From Bacilli bacterium (GTDB taxonomy: Bacteria > Bacillota_I > Bacilli_A > RF39 > UBA660), in the NCBI GenBank assembly GCA_900772415.1, contig CAAHEC010000057.1, positions 1-45,485 of the forward strand: 45,485 nucleotides of DNA. Reading direction: 5' to 3'. The position numbers and the translations under genes are program-made. Under the pieces are notes generated by a model. The model had not been told where the DNA came from, ran no database searches, and was given only the letters and a program-made list of their open reading frames with translations. Shown in pieces: positions 24,451-33,632 of this stretch. Within the stretch, counting starts at the first letter, position 1; each line of letters begins with the position of its first letter.

Positions 24451-27156
24451 TTATTCTGTTTGACTAGTTGTAGTAGTTGTTTGCCTAATTGTTAGTTTAC
24501 CATTTACTGTTTTAGTTTTTCCTTGATAAGTAATTTCGTATTTTATATTATTATTTGAACTATTTAGTATCCTTATAGTTGACTTATTAGTAACATCTAC
24601 CGAATTATATAATACCGAAACATTTCTTGTGCAACTATTTATTTCATCATGACTATTTATTTCACAATCGTTAACTACAATATCAAAGTCAGTTGTAATT
24701 TGAACTCTGTGTTCAACTCCTTTACTTTTATTTGCTTTATAATTTGAATATGCAGTATAAATAACATAAATAGGATCTGAGTAATTAGTTACATGGGTAT
24801 ATGAATTGGATGTTGTAGTACCTACATAAGTTTCTTTACCATTTTGCCCATCTTTAATATATATATCATATCCTAATGTACCAAAACTATCATCAACGTA
24901 TAAATTAAGCATGTCTTCAGCACTAAGTCCGGTCCAAGACAAATGAACTGTATTATTGCTTGTTATACTACTTTTAACATTAGTAACGCTTGGAATTGGA
25001 CTAGTATCCTCACTACCGGTTTCAGTAGGCCCGGTTCCTTTTCTAAATAATCCAATAACTCCACCATAATTAGCTTTTTTAAGTGGTATAGAATTTTTTA
25101 TTACGGCAACTTCTTCTATACTTGATGGTCTTTCGAATTGTTTACCATTTTTATCAAATAAGTTTTCTGCTAAATTTCTATAAAATCTATCACGAGTTGA
25201 CCAAGATGAGGTTGTACTATAATGGTCTTTATAAATTTTATCATATCCATACCACATAGTTAGGGTGTAATCAGGAGTATATCCACATACCCAAAGGTCA
25301 TTAACGGCTTTTCTTGATAAATGGTTGTCTTTAATTGTTTTAGCATCAAAGTTTGATGTCCCTGTTTTTGCTGCCGTTGCAACACCACCTATGTTTGCTG
25401 CAGAACGGGCAAGACCACTTGTTACAGACCAATTAAGTGCATAAGTTATTATATATGCCGTTGAATCCTCCATAACCTTTGTTTTTGTTATATTTGGTTC
25501 AACAACTTCGTCAGTGTCTTTATATATGAATTTTCTTATAGTATGAGGCTTTATATAATAACCGCCATTAGAAAAAGCTTGATAAGCTCCAGCCATAGTC
25601 ATAGGACTATTTTTTGAACTACTTCCTTTAGGTGCTGTAAAAGCTCCTATACTATGAGCTTCATGTACTTTTCCGTTTTCTATTTCAGGAGAAATACCTA
25701 AGCTAGTTGCAAATTTAACTATTTTATCATTACCAACTTGTTTTGAAACTTCTTGGAAAGTTTTAAGAGCTGTTATATTTCTTGATAACCCTAAAGCTTG
25801 ATACATTGGAAGTCTTCCTCTATAACCACCATCAGAGTTTGACATTTTAGTTCCATTACTATAAGTAGTAGGAGTGTCATCTATGTAATTTTCCGTTCCC
25901 CATCCAAGATATTCAACAGCTGGTCCATAGTCAAAAATTGGTTTTGCTGTTGAACCTATTTGCTTATTAAGTTGTGTTGCAAAATTATAAGAACGCTCAG
26001 AGTTTTTATTTCTACCAGCTCCAACAGCTATTACTTCACCAGTATTAGAATTTGTCATAACAATTCCAGATTGTACAACATCATTTTCCCATTTCCAAGC
26101 CTCACCATTCATTACCTTATTTACAAAGTCTTGTTTGCTTTTATTCATAGCAGTATAAATTTTAAGTGGAGTAGTATATGGGTTTAAATCATATTCATTT
26201 TCTAATTCTTCAACAACAGTATCAATATAACCTTGATATTCAGCATATGAACCTTTATTTTGAGTTTTTCGTATATATGATGTAATAGGTGATGCTGATG
26301 CGATTTTTCTTTCTTCTTCTGTTATATATCCATGTCTTTGCATTAGATATAAAACAGTTTGTCTTCTTTTTTCTGCACGTTCTGGATAATAATAAGGATT
26401 ATAATATTTAGGTGATTGAAATAATCCAGCAATAAAAGATGCTTCTGCTAAATTTAAATCACTAACTGATTTTCCAAAGTAGTTTAATGAAGCTTGCTCA
26501 ACACCATAAGCATTATTGCCTAAATAAGAATCATTAACATAAAATTCAATTATTTCTTTTTTAGTATATTTTCTTTCTATTTTAAATATAGAAAGATATA
26601 TATCAGTAAATTTTCTTAAGATTCCTTCAAAACCTTTAGATTTTGTAGAAGTATAATTGTTTTTTGCTATTTGCATTGTAAGTGTTGATGCACCACCAGC
26701 ATTTTTTCCTAGTAGTTGAGATAAACTAGCTTTTGTAAACCTTGCAAGGTCAAAACCATTATGTTGAAAAAATTTAGAATCTTCAGTTGCAATAATTGCA
26801 TCTATTAAAACTTCTGGTAAATCATCATATGATATTTCAGTTCTATTCTCATTTCCCATTTTTGCAATTAAATTTCCATCTGTATCATAAAGTTCAGACA
26901 TTTGTGTAAACTTTAAGTTATTAGGATCGAATTTAGGAGCTTTAATTATTACATAAGAGAAAAATACTGTAATTAAAAGTAAAAATACAACTACACATAC
27001 CAACAATACGTTTAATATTATTTTTTTTTGTCTACTTTTATTAGAGCTTGTATTACTTTTTCTTTTATTTTTAGTTACTATTTTTTTTACTTCATTTGCT
27101 TTAGCCCTTATATTTTTTGAAATATTATTAGTTTTTTTATTTCTTTTCTTCATCAT
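24451..27156 (-). CDS. ponA: Class A penicillin-binding protein (PBP1A-like)
   Basis: A 901-residue bifunctional peptidoglycan synthase. A Lys-rich cytoplasmic tail of 45 residues precedes one membrane helix (46-70). The GT51 glycosyltransferase domain includes the ATEDSKFFQHNGFD catalytic Glu motif, GGASTLTMQIAKN and RKYTKKEIIEFYVN. The transpeptidase domain has GSTAKP (SxxK), SRN (SxN) and AAKTGTSN (KTG). A C-terminal fibronectin-like segment and a Thr-rich end follow. I start at ATG 27156 because GGAGGT lies just upstream; a TTG at 27171 overlaps it. The gene overlaps recU by 20 bases, as a Bacillus-style recU-ponA operon. Confidence 0.95.
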   Translation of the reverse strand: MMKKRNKKTNNISKNIRAKANEVKKIVTKNKRKSNTSSNKSRQKKIILNVLLVCVVVFLLLITVFFSYVIIKAPKFDPNNLKFTQMSELYDTDGNLIAKMGNENRTEISYDDLPEVLIDAIIATEDSKFFQHNGFDLARFTKASLSQLLGKNAGGASTLTMQIAKNNYTSTKSKGFEGILRKFTDIYLSIFKIERKYTKKEIIEFYVNDSYLGNNAYGVEQASLNYFGKSVSDLNLAEASFIAGLFQSPKYYNPYYYPERAEKRRQTVLYLMQRHGYITEEERKIASASPITSYIRKTQNKGSYAEYQGYIDTVVEELENEYDLNPYTTPLKIYTAMNKSKQDFVNKVMNGEAWKWENDVVQSGIVMTNSNTGEVIAVGAGRNKNSERSYNFATQLNKQIGSTAKPIFDYGPAVEYLGWGTENYIDDTPTTYSNGTKMSNSDGGYRGRLPMYQALGLSRNITALKTFQEVSKQVGNDKIVKFATSLGISPEIENGKVHEAHSIGAFTAPKGSSSKNSPMTMAGAYQAFSNGGYYIKPHTIRKFIYKDTDEVVEPNITKTKVMEDSTAYIITYALNWSVTSGLARSAANIGGVATAAKTGTSNFDAKTIKDNHLSRKAVNDLWVCGYTPDYTLTMWYGYDKIYKDHYSTTSSWSTRDRFYRNLAENLFDKNGKQFERPSSIEEVAVIKNSIPLKKANYGGVIGLFRKGTGPTETGSEDTSPIPSVTNVKSSITSNNTVHLSWTGLSAEDMLNLYVDDSFGTLGYDIYIKDGQNGKETYVGTTTSNSYTHVTNYSDPIYVIYTAYSNYKANKSKGVEHRVQITTDFDIVVNDCEINSHDEINSCTRNVSVLYNSVDVTNKSTIRILNSSNNNIKYEITYQGKTKTVNGKLTIRQTTTTTSQTE

Positions 27157-27715
27157 TTTTGCTACCTCCAAAGTATAAATTATTTATTATCTCAAGATAA
27201 TCTAATCTAGGTTGATATTTCATTTTTATTATTTTACCATATTTATCAAAAAAATTTAATGGTATTGATTTTCTTTCGTAATTTTTTATAAAAAAATCTA
27301 AATTTTTTGTACTTAAAAAATAAGTTAAAGAAAGTTTATTAAATCTAACTATTAAAAATGAAATTGCTCCATGCCTCATGACGTTTATTAAATGTTTTAT
27401 TTGATGAGGATGAATATTTGACATACTAAACGATGTTTTACTATTTGTTTCTTTAGCTTCAAAATCAATATATTTTCCCTTATATATGCCATTATAATCA
27501 GTAGTAGATGGTGTATCAAAATAGCCTTCCGTTATTTTAGATAGTTTATAATCTACTTTAACTAATTTTATTGGGGTAGGTTTTTTATAAATATATGCTA
27601 TATCATTTATTTTATAATACTCATTTGCCAAATTTATGTCGCTTTCTAGATTTAAACCACGATTAGCATAATTACTTTTATTTTTATTTAATTTATAATA
27701 ATGATCTATTATCAT
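27137..27715 (-). CDS. recU: Holliday junction resolvase RecU
   Basis: A 192-residue nuclease of the RecU family: YANRGLNLESDINLANEYY at the N-terminus, IAYIYKKPTPI, and the PD-(D/E)xK core with DYNGIYKGKYIDFEAKET, where Asp, Glu and Lys bind metal. FSMSNIHPHQIKHLINV and FLIVRF follow. It resolves four-way DNA junctions in recombination and chromosome segregation. GGTGAA precedes the ATG. It is co-transcribed with ponA. Confidence 0.95.
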   Translation of the reverse strand: MIIDHYYKLNKNKSNYANRGLNLESDINLANEYYKINDIAYIYKKPTPIKLVKVDYKLSKITEGYFDTPSTTDYNGIYKGKYIDFEAKETNSKTSFSMSNIHPHQIKHLINVMRHGAISFLIVRFNKLSLTYFLSTKNLDFFIKNYERKSIPLNFFDKYGKIIKMKYQPRLDYLEIINNLYFGGSKNDEEKK

Positions 27716-27838
27716 TTAATTCACCATCATAATTATACTACAAAAGTACGTTATTTTGTTATATATTTTGAAAAGAATTGTCGAAAATATTAACAGCTTA
27801 ATATAATGTGTTATTTTATAAATAGGAGGAGAATAAAA

Positions 27839-27934
27839 ATGGACAGAGTTTTTATGATAGTTATATTTGATGAAATGTTATCTGAAATTAAAAAAGCTGA
27901 AGAAAATTTAATTATTATGAATAAATTTAATTAG
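27839..27934 (+). CDS. 31-residue small ORF upstream of the holin-like gene
   Basis: ATG 27839 lies nine bases after a strong AGGAGG and opens a 31-codon frame ending TAG at 27934. The peptide starts MDRVFMIVIFDEML and is Lys/Glu-rich in the middle. The next gene begins ten bases later. It may be a real micro-protein or a leader peptide for the following gene. No family recognised. Confidence 0.5.
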   Translation: MDRVFMIVIFDEMLSEIKKAEENLIIMNKFN

Positions 27935-27944
27935 GTGATTAATT

Positions 27945-28223
27945 TTGAACAAAATAAAAAATTTATATGATCTTATGCCACAAATTATTTGTTTGTGGAT
28001 AGTTTTAAACATATTAGGTAACACAATTAAAATTACATTTAAAGTCCCAAGTAAGTATATTGTTTGGATATTATTAATTTTTAGTATTTTAATTAATTTT
28101 ATATTTTTCAAGATAAGTTTTGAAAGTTTTTTTGTTGCCTTTATATCTTTTAGTTTTTCAGTATCTTCTTATGATTTAATAAAATATTATGGTTTGATTA
28201 GAAGCGAAAGAAAAAAACGTTAA
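27945..28223 (+). CDS. Small membrane protein resembling a phage holin (Hol44/SPP1-type)
   Basis: A 92-residue protein starting at TTG behind AGGTGAT. It has three hydrophobic segments, a KVPSKYIVWILLIFSILIN segment, and SVSSYDLIKYYGL near the end, with a basic tail RSERKKR. This order resembles holins of the SPP1/Hol44 type (VPxKYIP, a short loop, then GLASTGxYE). No endolysin gene is beside it. It could be a domesticated holin, for example for lysozyme release. The assignment rests on pattern only. Confidence 0.5.
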   Translation: MNKIKNLYDLMPQIICLWIVLNILGNTIKITFKVPSKYIVWILLIFSILINFIFFKISFESFFVAFISFSFSVSSYDLIKYYGLIRSERKKR

Positions 28224-28296
28224 GTAAAGAAAACTAACTGTAAATTGACAAAGTAATAAAAACTTGAGATAATGTTAATTGCAGAGGTGGTAAATT

Positions 28297-28620
28297 ATGT
28301 TTAATGGAAGAATTGCTTTGTCTCCTCAAGAAATTTTTGATAAGGACTTTAAAATTGATACTAGAGGGTACAGATTACAAGAAGTAGATAAGTATCTAGA
28401 TCAAATAATTAAAGATTATGTTGAATTTATTAATATAATAAAGGAACTTAAAACCGAAAACAAAGAACTTTCTAGAGAAAACATGGATTTAAAACATGAA
28501 CTTAGAAATTTAAAAGCTAATATTGATATTGTCAAAAAAAGTGAAAAAGAAATAACTAATGTTGACATATTAAGACGTTTATCACAACTGGAAAAGTATA
28601 TATATGATAAAGATGAATAA
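28297..28620 (+). CDS. gpsB: Cell-cycle protein GpsB (DivIVA family)
   Basis: A 107-residue coiled-coil protein. The N-terminal LSPQEIFDKDFKIDTRGYRLQEVDKYLD motif is the DivIVA/GpsB membrane-binding domain. A heptad-rich segment (about 40-75) and a short C-terminal trimerisation motif (VDILRRLSQLEKYIY) follow. GpsB moves PBP1 between side wall and septum; ponA lies nearby. Its stop codon falls within the presumed first helix of rnpB. Confidence 0.92.
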   Translation: MFNGRIALSPQEIFDKDFKIDTRGYRLQEVDKYLDQIIKDYVEFINIIKELKTENKELSRENMDLKHELRNLKANIDIVKKSEKEITNVDILRRLSQLEKYIYDKDE

Positions 28621-28980
28621 TTATTTTTATGCAAACGCTGCTATTTAAATAGTAGAGGAAAGTCCACGCTCACACGCTTCCTGTAATGGGCGTAAGTGTT
28701 CATGCAAAGGGAACAAATAACCTTTGGTAGGATTTAATCCTAACGGCGCCGAGGTAACCTAAGTTTCAAATATGGTTATATTAGGTATAAAGTGCCATAG
28801 TGACGAATTGATTTGGAAACAAATTAAGTGGAACGGGTAAACCCCATGAGTGAGAAACCCAAAATTGGTAGGGGAACTCTTACAAAGGAATAAAAACGGA
28901 GTAAGGGATGTTTTATAACATAGATAAATGTTTGCAGCCAAGTAATTGGTACAGAACGTGGCTTATTAAAATAATTATTA
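28616..28980 (+). ncRNA. rnpB: RNase P RNA component
   Basis: Recognised by conserved blocks GAGGAAAGTCC (28656-28666), AGTGCCATAGTGACG near 28790, AACGGGTAAACCCC near 28832, GAGAAACCC and GGTACAGAACGTGGCTTA near 28947-28965. The sequence 28616-28627 is perfectly complementary to 28968-28979 and should form helix P1, which sets the ends. It makes the catalytic subunit that matures tRNA 5' ends. As in B. subtilis it follows gpsB. Exact ends are approximate; the gpsB stop codon may lie in P1. Confidence 0.93.
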
Positions 28981-29000
28981 TAAATAAAGGAGTGACTATT

Positions 29001-29480
29001 TTGAAGGAAATTGGTGAAGAGCTAAGACTAGCCAGAGAAAATCACGGTGTTAGTGTAGAAGAGGCTGCTGAAGACCTTAACCTAAGAGTATCTCAAATTG
29101 AAAACATCGAAGAAGGTAATTTAAAGGTTTTTAAAGATGTTTTTTATTTAAAATGTTTTATTAGGGATTATGCTAAATATTTAGGATTAGATGAAGACAA
29201 AATAATGGATGAATTTAATGAGTTTTTCTTTGAAGAGACATCAAAGATTCCTATTAAAGAAATAGAAAAAGCATCAATACAAAAACAAAAAGAGCAAACG
29301 AAGGAAAAAAAGATTTCGTCTCCTTACACCTTAGAAGAGAAGAAAAAATCTAAGATAATTCCAATTATTGTTACGCTAATTATATTGCTTTTAATGATAT
29401 TAATTGGTTATGTTTTGATAACTGAGTATATAAATCCAAATAAAGATGAGTTAAGTGGAATAACTTATTTAGAAAGCTAA
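29001..29480 (+). CDS. rodZ: RodZ-like helix-turn-helix membrane protein (short form)
   Basis: A 159-residue protein: a RodZ-type helix-turn-helix (residues 1-65, IGEELRLARENHGVSVEEAA at the start), a Lys/Glu-rich linker, one membrane helix (118-140) and only about 19 residues outside. Full RodZ proteins have a large extracytoplasmic domain, so this is a reduced version. RodZ links MreB to the cell-wall elongation machinery. TTG 29001 has AAGGAGTG six bases upstream; the earlier GTG 28992 overlaps that site. pgsA follows, as in many Firmicutes. Confidence 0.8.
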   Translation: MKEIGEELRLARENHGVSVEEAAEDLNLRVSQIENIEEGNLKVFKDVFYLKCFIRDYAKYLGLDEDKIMDEFNEFFFEETSKIPIKEIEKASIQKQKEQTKEKKISSPYTLEEKKKSKIIPIIVTLIILLLMILIGYVLITEYINPNKDELSGITYLES

Positions 29481-29496
29481 AAAGGAGTTGATATTT

Positions 29497-30117
29497 GTGA
29501 ATATAGCTAATAAATTAACAATGATTAGGATATTTTTAACCGTTGTACTTATAACTTTACTATTATTTCCATTTTATATGGTAAATATTGATTTTCCAAA
29601 ATTTATAATAGGTACTATAACAGTCGATTTAAAATACATTATAGCGGCTATAATATTTGCGATTGCATCTATTACGGACTTTTTAGATGGTCATATTGCA
29701 AGAAAGTATAATATGGTTACTGATTTTGGAAAAATGGTTGATGCTATTGCGGATAAAATGCTAGTTAATTCAAGTTTAATTATATTAAGTTCACAAGGTT
29801 TTGTAAGTCCTGTAATAACGGTTATTATAATATTTAGGGACACTGTAGTTGATACTATTAAAATGATTGCTGGAAGTAAAGGTAAAGTTGTTGCAGCAAT
29901 TAAAACAGGTAAGGTTAAAACAACGTTTCTAATGTTTGGCATAGTACTAACTATGTGCTATAATTTACCTTTTGAACTATTTAATTTAAATGTTGCAGGT
30001 TTCTTACTTATATTGGCAACTATATTTTCTATTATTTCAGGAGTTCAATATTATGTTATGAACAAAGATATAATATTTGAAACAGACAGTAAAAATAAAG
30101 AAATAAAAGAAAAATAA
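29497..30117 (+). CDS. pgsA: CDP-diacylglycerol-glycerol-3-phosphate 3-phosphatidyltransferase
   Basis: A 206-residue CDP-alcohol phosphatidyltransferase starting at GTG 29497 (VNIANKLTMIRIF), nine bases after AAGGAG. The family motif Asp-Gly-x2-Ala-Arg-x8-Gly-x3-Asp-x3-Asp is intact from DGHIARKYN to GKMVDAIAD. About six membrane helices are present. It makes phosphatidylglycerol phosphate, the precursor of phosphatidylglycerol. In Bacillus pgsA is followed by cinA and recA; cinA is missing here. Confidence 0.95.
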   Translation: MNIANKLTMIRIFLTVVLITLLLFPFYMVNIDFPKFIIGTITVDLKYIIAAIIFAIASITDFLDGHIARKYNMVTDFGKMVDAIADKMLVNSSLIILSSQGFVSPVITVIIIFRDTVVDTIKMIAGSKGKVVAAIKTGKVKTTFLMFGIVLTMCYNLPFELFNLNVAGFLLILATIFSIISGVQYYVMNKDIIFETDSKNKEIKEK

Positions 30118-30122
30118 TAACA

Positions 30123-30151
30123 AAAAACTTCCTTTATATAAGGAAGTTTTT
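30123..30151 (+). terminator. Terminator after pgsA
   Basis: AAAAACTTCCT (30123-30133) and AGGAAGTTTTT (30141-30151) form an 11-base stem. Confidence 0.8.
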
Positions 30152-30180
30152 AAATATTGTATTAAAAATTTCACAATATT

Positions 30181-30232
30181 CATACAATTGTTCGTAAATA
30201 TACTTGATTTTTAAAAAAATATCATTTATAAT
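30181..30232 (+). promoter_or_regulatory. recA promoter with a LexA-like box
   Basis: TTGATT (30204-30209), a 17-base spacer and TATAAT (30227-30232) form a clear sigma-A promoter. Upstream, 30181-30194 read on the minus strand is CGAACAATTGTATG, close to the Gram-positive LexA box CGAACNNNNGTTCG but with a weak second half. SOS control is plausible and unproven. Confidence 0.5.
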
Positions 30233-30266
30233 GTAATTGTATTAATTAATAGGAGGATACAAATAC

Positions 30267-31283
30267 ATGGTAAAAAAAGCAGAAAAGGATAAAACTTTAG
30301 AGCAAGTTTTACAAGATATAGAAAAACAATTTGGAAAAGGTTCCGTAATGAAACTGGGGGAAGAAACCCATAATGAAATAGATGTTGTATCATCTGGTTC
30401 TTTAACGCTTGACATAGCTCTTGGTGTTGGGGGTTATCCAAAGGGAAGAATAATTGAAATATATGGTCCAGAATCATCAGGTAAAACAACGTTTGCACTA
30501 GAAGCAATAGCAGAAGTACAAAAAGCAGGTGGTAGAGCGGCATTCATAGATGCTGAGCATGCACTTGATCCCGTTTATGCTAAGAATCTTGGTGTTGATA
30601 TAAATGAACTTTTGTTATCTCAACCAGATACAGGAGAACAAGCTTTAGAAATTTGTGAAGCTTTAGTTAGAAGTGAAGCAATTAACATAGTTGTAATTGA
30701 TTCAGTTGCAGCATTAGTACCTCAAGCTGAAATTGAAGGAGAAATGGGTGATAGTCATGTTGGACTTCAAGCAAGATTGATGAGTCAGGCCTTAAGAAAG
30801 TTATCTGGTACTATTAATAAAACTAATACTATTGCGATATTTATAAACCAATTAAGAGAAAAAGTTGGAGTTTTATTTGGTAATCCAGAAACTACTCCAG
30901 GTGGAAGAGCACTTAAGTTTTACTCAACAATAAGACTTGATGTAAGACGTGGAGAGCAGATTAAAAATGGTGATAATGTAATTGGTAATAAAACCAACGT
31001 TAAAGTTGTAAAAAATAAGGTAGCACCTCCATTTAAGACAGCACAAGTTGAAATCATGTATGGGACTGGTGTATCAAGAGAAGCTGAAATACTTGATTTA
31101 GCATCAGAAATTGGAATTGTTGATAAAAGTGGTGCATGGTATGCTTATAAGGGTGAAAAAATTGGACAAGGTAAAGAAAATGCTAAGGCGTTTTTAAGAG
31201 ATAATCCTACAATTAAAGAAGAAATAGAATTAAAAGTTCGCGAAAGCCATGGAATATTAAAAAAAGAAAAAGATAAAAAATAA
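30267..31283 (+). CDS. recA: Recombinase RecA
   Basis: A 338-residue RecA: Walker A GPESSGKTT near residue 68, FIDAEHALDPVYA, the loop-1 region with the GEMGDSHVGLQARLMSQALRK neighbourhood, INQLREKVGVLFGNPETTPGG (loop 2) and the C-terminal domain with a short Lys-rich end. It drives strand exchange and SOS activation. The ribosome site is AGGAGGAT. It has its own promoter and terminator. No intein or frameshift. Confidence 0.98.
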   Translation: MVKKAEKDKTLEQVLQDIEKQFGKGSVMKLGEETHNEIDVVSSGSLTLDIALGVGGYPKGRIIEIYGPESSGKTTFALEAIAEVQKAGGRAAFIDAEHALDPVYAKNLGVDINELLLSQPDTGEQALEICEALVRSEAINIVVIDSVAALVPQAEIEGEMGDSHVGLQARLMSQALRKLSGTINKTNTIAIFINQLREKVGVLFGNPETTPGGRALKFYSTIRLDVRRGEQIKNGDNVIGNKTNVKVVKNKVAPPFKTAQVEIMYGTGVSREAEILDLASEIGIVDKSGAWYAYKGEKIGQGKENAKAFLRDNPTIKEEIELKVRESHGILKKEKDKK

Positions 31284-31290
31284 AAACTGA

Positions 31291-31314
31291 AACCAGGATT
31301 TGAACTGGTTTTTT
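31291..31314 (+). terminator. Terminator after recA
   Basis: AACCAG (31291-31296) and CTGGTT (31305-31310) with a T tail. Confidence 0.75.
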
Positions 31315-31411
31315 AATTTCCATATTTTTAAAAACTGAATAATATATAATTTTTTCTTGTTATATTTAAGACTTTTTAACTGGATTTTGGTATAATATTT
31401 ATGGTGATAAG

Positions 31412-33391
31412 ATGGATGCTATAAAATTAAGAATGGATGAATTAATAAATATAATTAATGAAGCTAGTATTAAGTATTATGTGGATGATAATCCAAGTAT
31501 TACTGACCAAGAATATGACGATTATTATAGTGAACTTGTAAAATTAGAAGAGAAATATCCCAATTTAAAAAGAAATGATTCACCAACTTTAAGAGTAGGT
31601 GGAAAGGTAGTAGATAAATTTGAAAAGGTAATTCATGAAACTCCTATGCTTTCATTTGATGATATATTTAATGAAGATGAAATAGTTCTTTTTGATGAAA
31701 GGATAAAAAAGACTTGTCCTAATGCAATTTATACTTTAGAGCCTAAGATGGACGGATTATCTGGTTCATTGTTGTATGAAAATGGTGTGCTTAAAAGGGC
31801 TGCGACAAGAGGAGATGGTATTATTGGTGAAAATATTACTCATAATGTAGAAACTATAAAATCGGTTCCTTTAAAACTTAATAAGGCGCTTGATATAGAA
31901 GTTCGTGGTGAAATATATATGAGTAAGGCTTCTTTTGAAAAGTGTAATAAAGAAAGAGAAGAAAAAGGTGAAAATTTATTTGCTAATCCAAGGAATGCTG
32001 CAGCAGGTTCTGTAAGACAATTAGATAGTAAGATTGCTGCAAAAAGAAATTTGGACTTTATGGCATATTTCATACCTAATCCAGATAAGTATGGTATAAA
32101 AACTCAAAGTGAAGCTTTAGAATTTTTGAAAGAATTAGGTTTTAAAACTAATTATAAGTTAAATGGTCTTGCTAAAGACGTAAATGATATAATTTGCTAC
32201 ATAGATGATTTAGGAAGTAAAAGACCTAATCTTCCTTTTGAAATAGACGGTGTTGTATTAAAGGTTAACGACTTAGTGGATGAGGAAAAATTAGGATTTA
32301 CCGAAAGAGTACCTAGATGGGGAATAGCATATAAATTTCCAGCTGAAGAAGTTTTAACTACTTTAAAAGAAATAAAGTTTACAGTCGGAAGAACCGGTAA
32401 GATAACACCAAATGCACTTTTTTCACCAGTTCATGTTGCAGGTTCTGTTATATCAAAAGCAACCCTTCATAACGAAGATTACTGCTTAGATAAAGACGTA
32501 AGGATAGGAGATGTTATCTCAATTAGAAAAGCAGGGGATGTAATACCAGAAGTAGTTGAAGTAAAAAAAGAAAGAAGGACAGGAAAAGAAATTCCATTTA
32601 AGATGATAGAAAATTGTCCAATGTGTGCATCAAAACTAGTTAAAGAAGATGCTAACTACTTTTGTAAAAATGACTTATGTCCTGCAAGGAAGATGGAAGC
32701 TTTAATTCATTTTGCATCAAGAAACGCAATGAACATAGATGGTCTTGGTGAAAGAATTATAGAAGATTTTTACAATATGGGATTTATTAAATCTATATCT
32801 GATATATATCTTTTATCAAATCATAAGGAAGACTTAATAGAACTTGAAGGTTTTGGAGAAAAAAGTGTTAACAACTTACTTATAAGTATTGAAAATTCAA
32901 AAAACAATTCTTTAGAAAAGGTTCTTTTTGCATTAGGAATAAGACATGTTGGTAAAAAAACAGCTAAAATACTTGCTAAAAGATACAAAAATATAGATAA
33001 TATAATTAATGCTAATATTGATGAATTAACAAATGTTAATGATATAGGTGAGATAATAGCTAAAAGTGTAAGATTATATTTTGATGATTCTATTAATTTG
33101 AAATTAATAGAAAATTTAAAAAATATGGGATTAAATTTTGAGTATAAAAATGACTCATCAGATGATACGTTATCTGGTATGACTTTTGTTTTAACAGGTA
33201 CTTTAGAGAAGTATAAAAGAGAAGAATTAACTAAAGTCTTAGAAGATAAAGGTGCTAAGGTAACAAATTCGGTTACTAAAAAGACAACCGGCGTTATCGT
33301 AGGAGATAAACCAGGCTCTAAATATGATAAAGCATTAAAGCTTGGTGTTAAAATATATAAAGAAGAAGATGTCTTAAACATCATAAAATAA
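31412..33391 (+). CDS. ligA: NAD-dependent DNA ligase
   Basis: A 659-residue LigA of normal length. Adenylation domain with the active Lys in EPKMDGLSG (near residue 112), YFIPNPDKY and the KFPAEE motif; OB fold; a four-Cys zinc finger (CPMCASKL ... FCKNDLCPARK near 405-428); helix-hairpin-helix repeats with GFGEKSVNNLL; and a BRCT domain from about 585 (GMTFVLTGTLEKYKREEL). It seals nicks in replication. TATAAT with an extended TG lies just upstream. The transposon begins 21 bases after its stop. Confidence 0.97.
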   Translation: MDAIKLRMDELINIINEASIKYYVDDNPSITDQEYDDYYSELVKLEEKYPNLKRNDSPTLRVGGKVVDKFEKVIHETPMLSFDDIFNEDEIVLFDERIKKTCPNAIYTLEPKMDGLSGSLLYENGVLKRAATRGDGIIGENITHNVETIKSVPLKLNKALDIEVRGEIYMSKASFEKCNKEREEKGENLFANPRNAAAGSVRQLDSKIAAKRNLDFMAYFIPNPDKYGIKTQSEALEFLKELGFKTNYKLNGLAKDVNDIICYIDDLGSKRPNLPFEIDGVVLKVNDLVDEEKLGFTERVPRWGIAYKFPAEEVLTTLKEIKFTVGRTGKITPNALFSPVHVAGSVISKATLHNEDYCLDKDVRIGDVISIRKAGDVIPEVVEVKKERRTGKEIPFKMIENCPMCASKLVKEDANYFCKNDLCPARKMEALIHFASRNAMNIDGLGERIIEDFYNMGFIKSISDIYLLSNHKEDLIELEGFGEKSVNNLLISIENSKNNSLEKVLFALGIRHVGKKTAKILAKRYKNIDNIINANIDELTNVNDIGEIIAKSVRLYFDDSINLKLIENLKNMGLNFEYKNDSSDDTLSGMTFVLTGTLEKYKREELTKVLEDKGAKVTNSVTKKTTGVIVGDKPGSKYDKALKLGVKIYKEEDVLNIIK

Positions 33392-33412
33392 TAATTTAAA
33401 AATTATATATTA

Positions 33413-33431
33413 ACTTCAATTCGCAAAGTAG
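33413..33431 (+). repeat. Left terminal inverted repeat of the transposon
   Basis: Nineteen bases, exact reverse complement of 38499-38517. The preceding 7 bases TATATTA match the bases following the right repeat. Confidence 0.85.
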
Positions 33432-33509
33432 ATAATATTTTTAATAATTTTTAGAAATGTTGTATAGATATGAATAAATTTATTGTTGTATTTCATAATA
33501 ATTAATGTA

Positions 33510-33543
33510 TAATAAAAAGCACTATATTTTGTTATAGTGCTTT
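33510..33543 (-). terminator. Leftward terminator near the transposon's left end
   Basis: Perfect arms AAAGCACTATA (33516-33526) and TATAGTGCTTT (33533-33543). Read on the minus strand the hairpin is followed by TTATTAT, so it would stop transcription leaving the element towards ligA. The 300-base gap 33392-33691 otherwise holds the left repeat and the short-RNA promoter. Confidence 0.6.
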
Positions 33544-33582
33544 AAGAAGCCTTTTGGGTAATTATACACTGGTTTACATTAC

Positions 33583-33626
33583 TGTCAAAAAAATTTGACA
33601 ATAATATTTAAACTTTATGCTATAAT
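33583..33626 (+). promoter_or_regulatory. Promoter with palindromic operator for a short transcript
   Basis: TTGACA (33595-33600) and TATAAT (33621-33626, with TG at the extended -10 position) are separated by 20 bases, longer than usual. The 18-base palindrome TGTCAAAAAAATTTGACA (33583-33600) covers the -35 box and looks like a repressor site. Confidence 0.5.
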
Positions 33627-33632
33627 TAAATT

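Noticed and set aside
28759..28941. Short open frame on the minus strand in the RNA gene
   Set aside because: It lies entirely within rnpB, whose conserved RNA blocks explain the sequence.
32821..33384. Minus-strand open frame of 187 codons inside ligA
   Set aside because: ligA is complete and intact on the other strand; the antisense frame has Ser/Leu-rich composition typical of a shadow.
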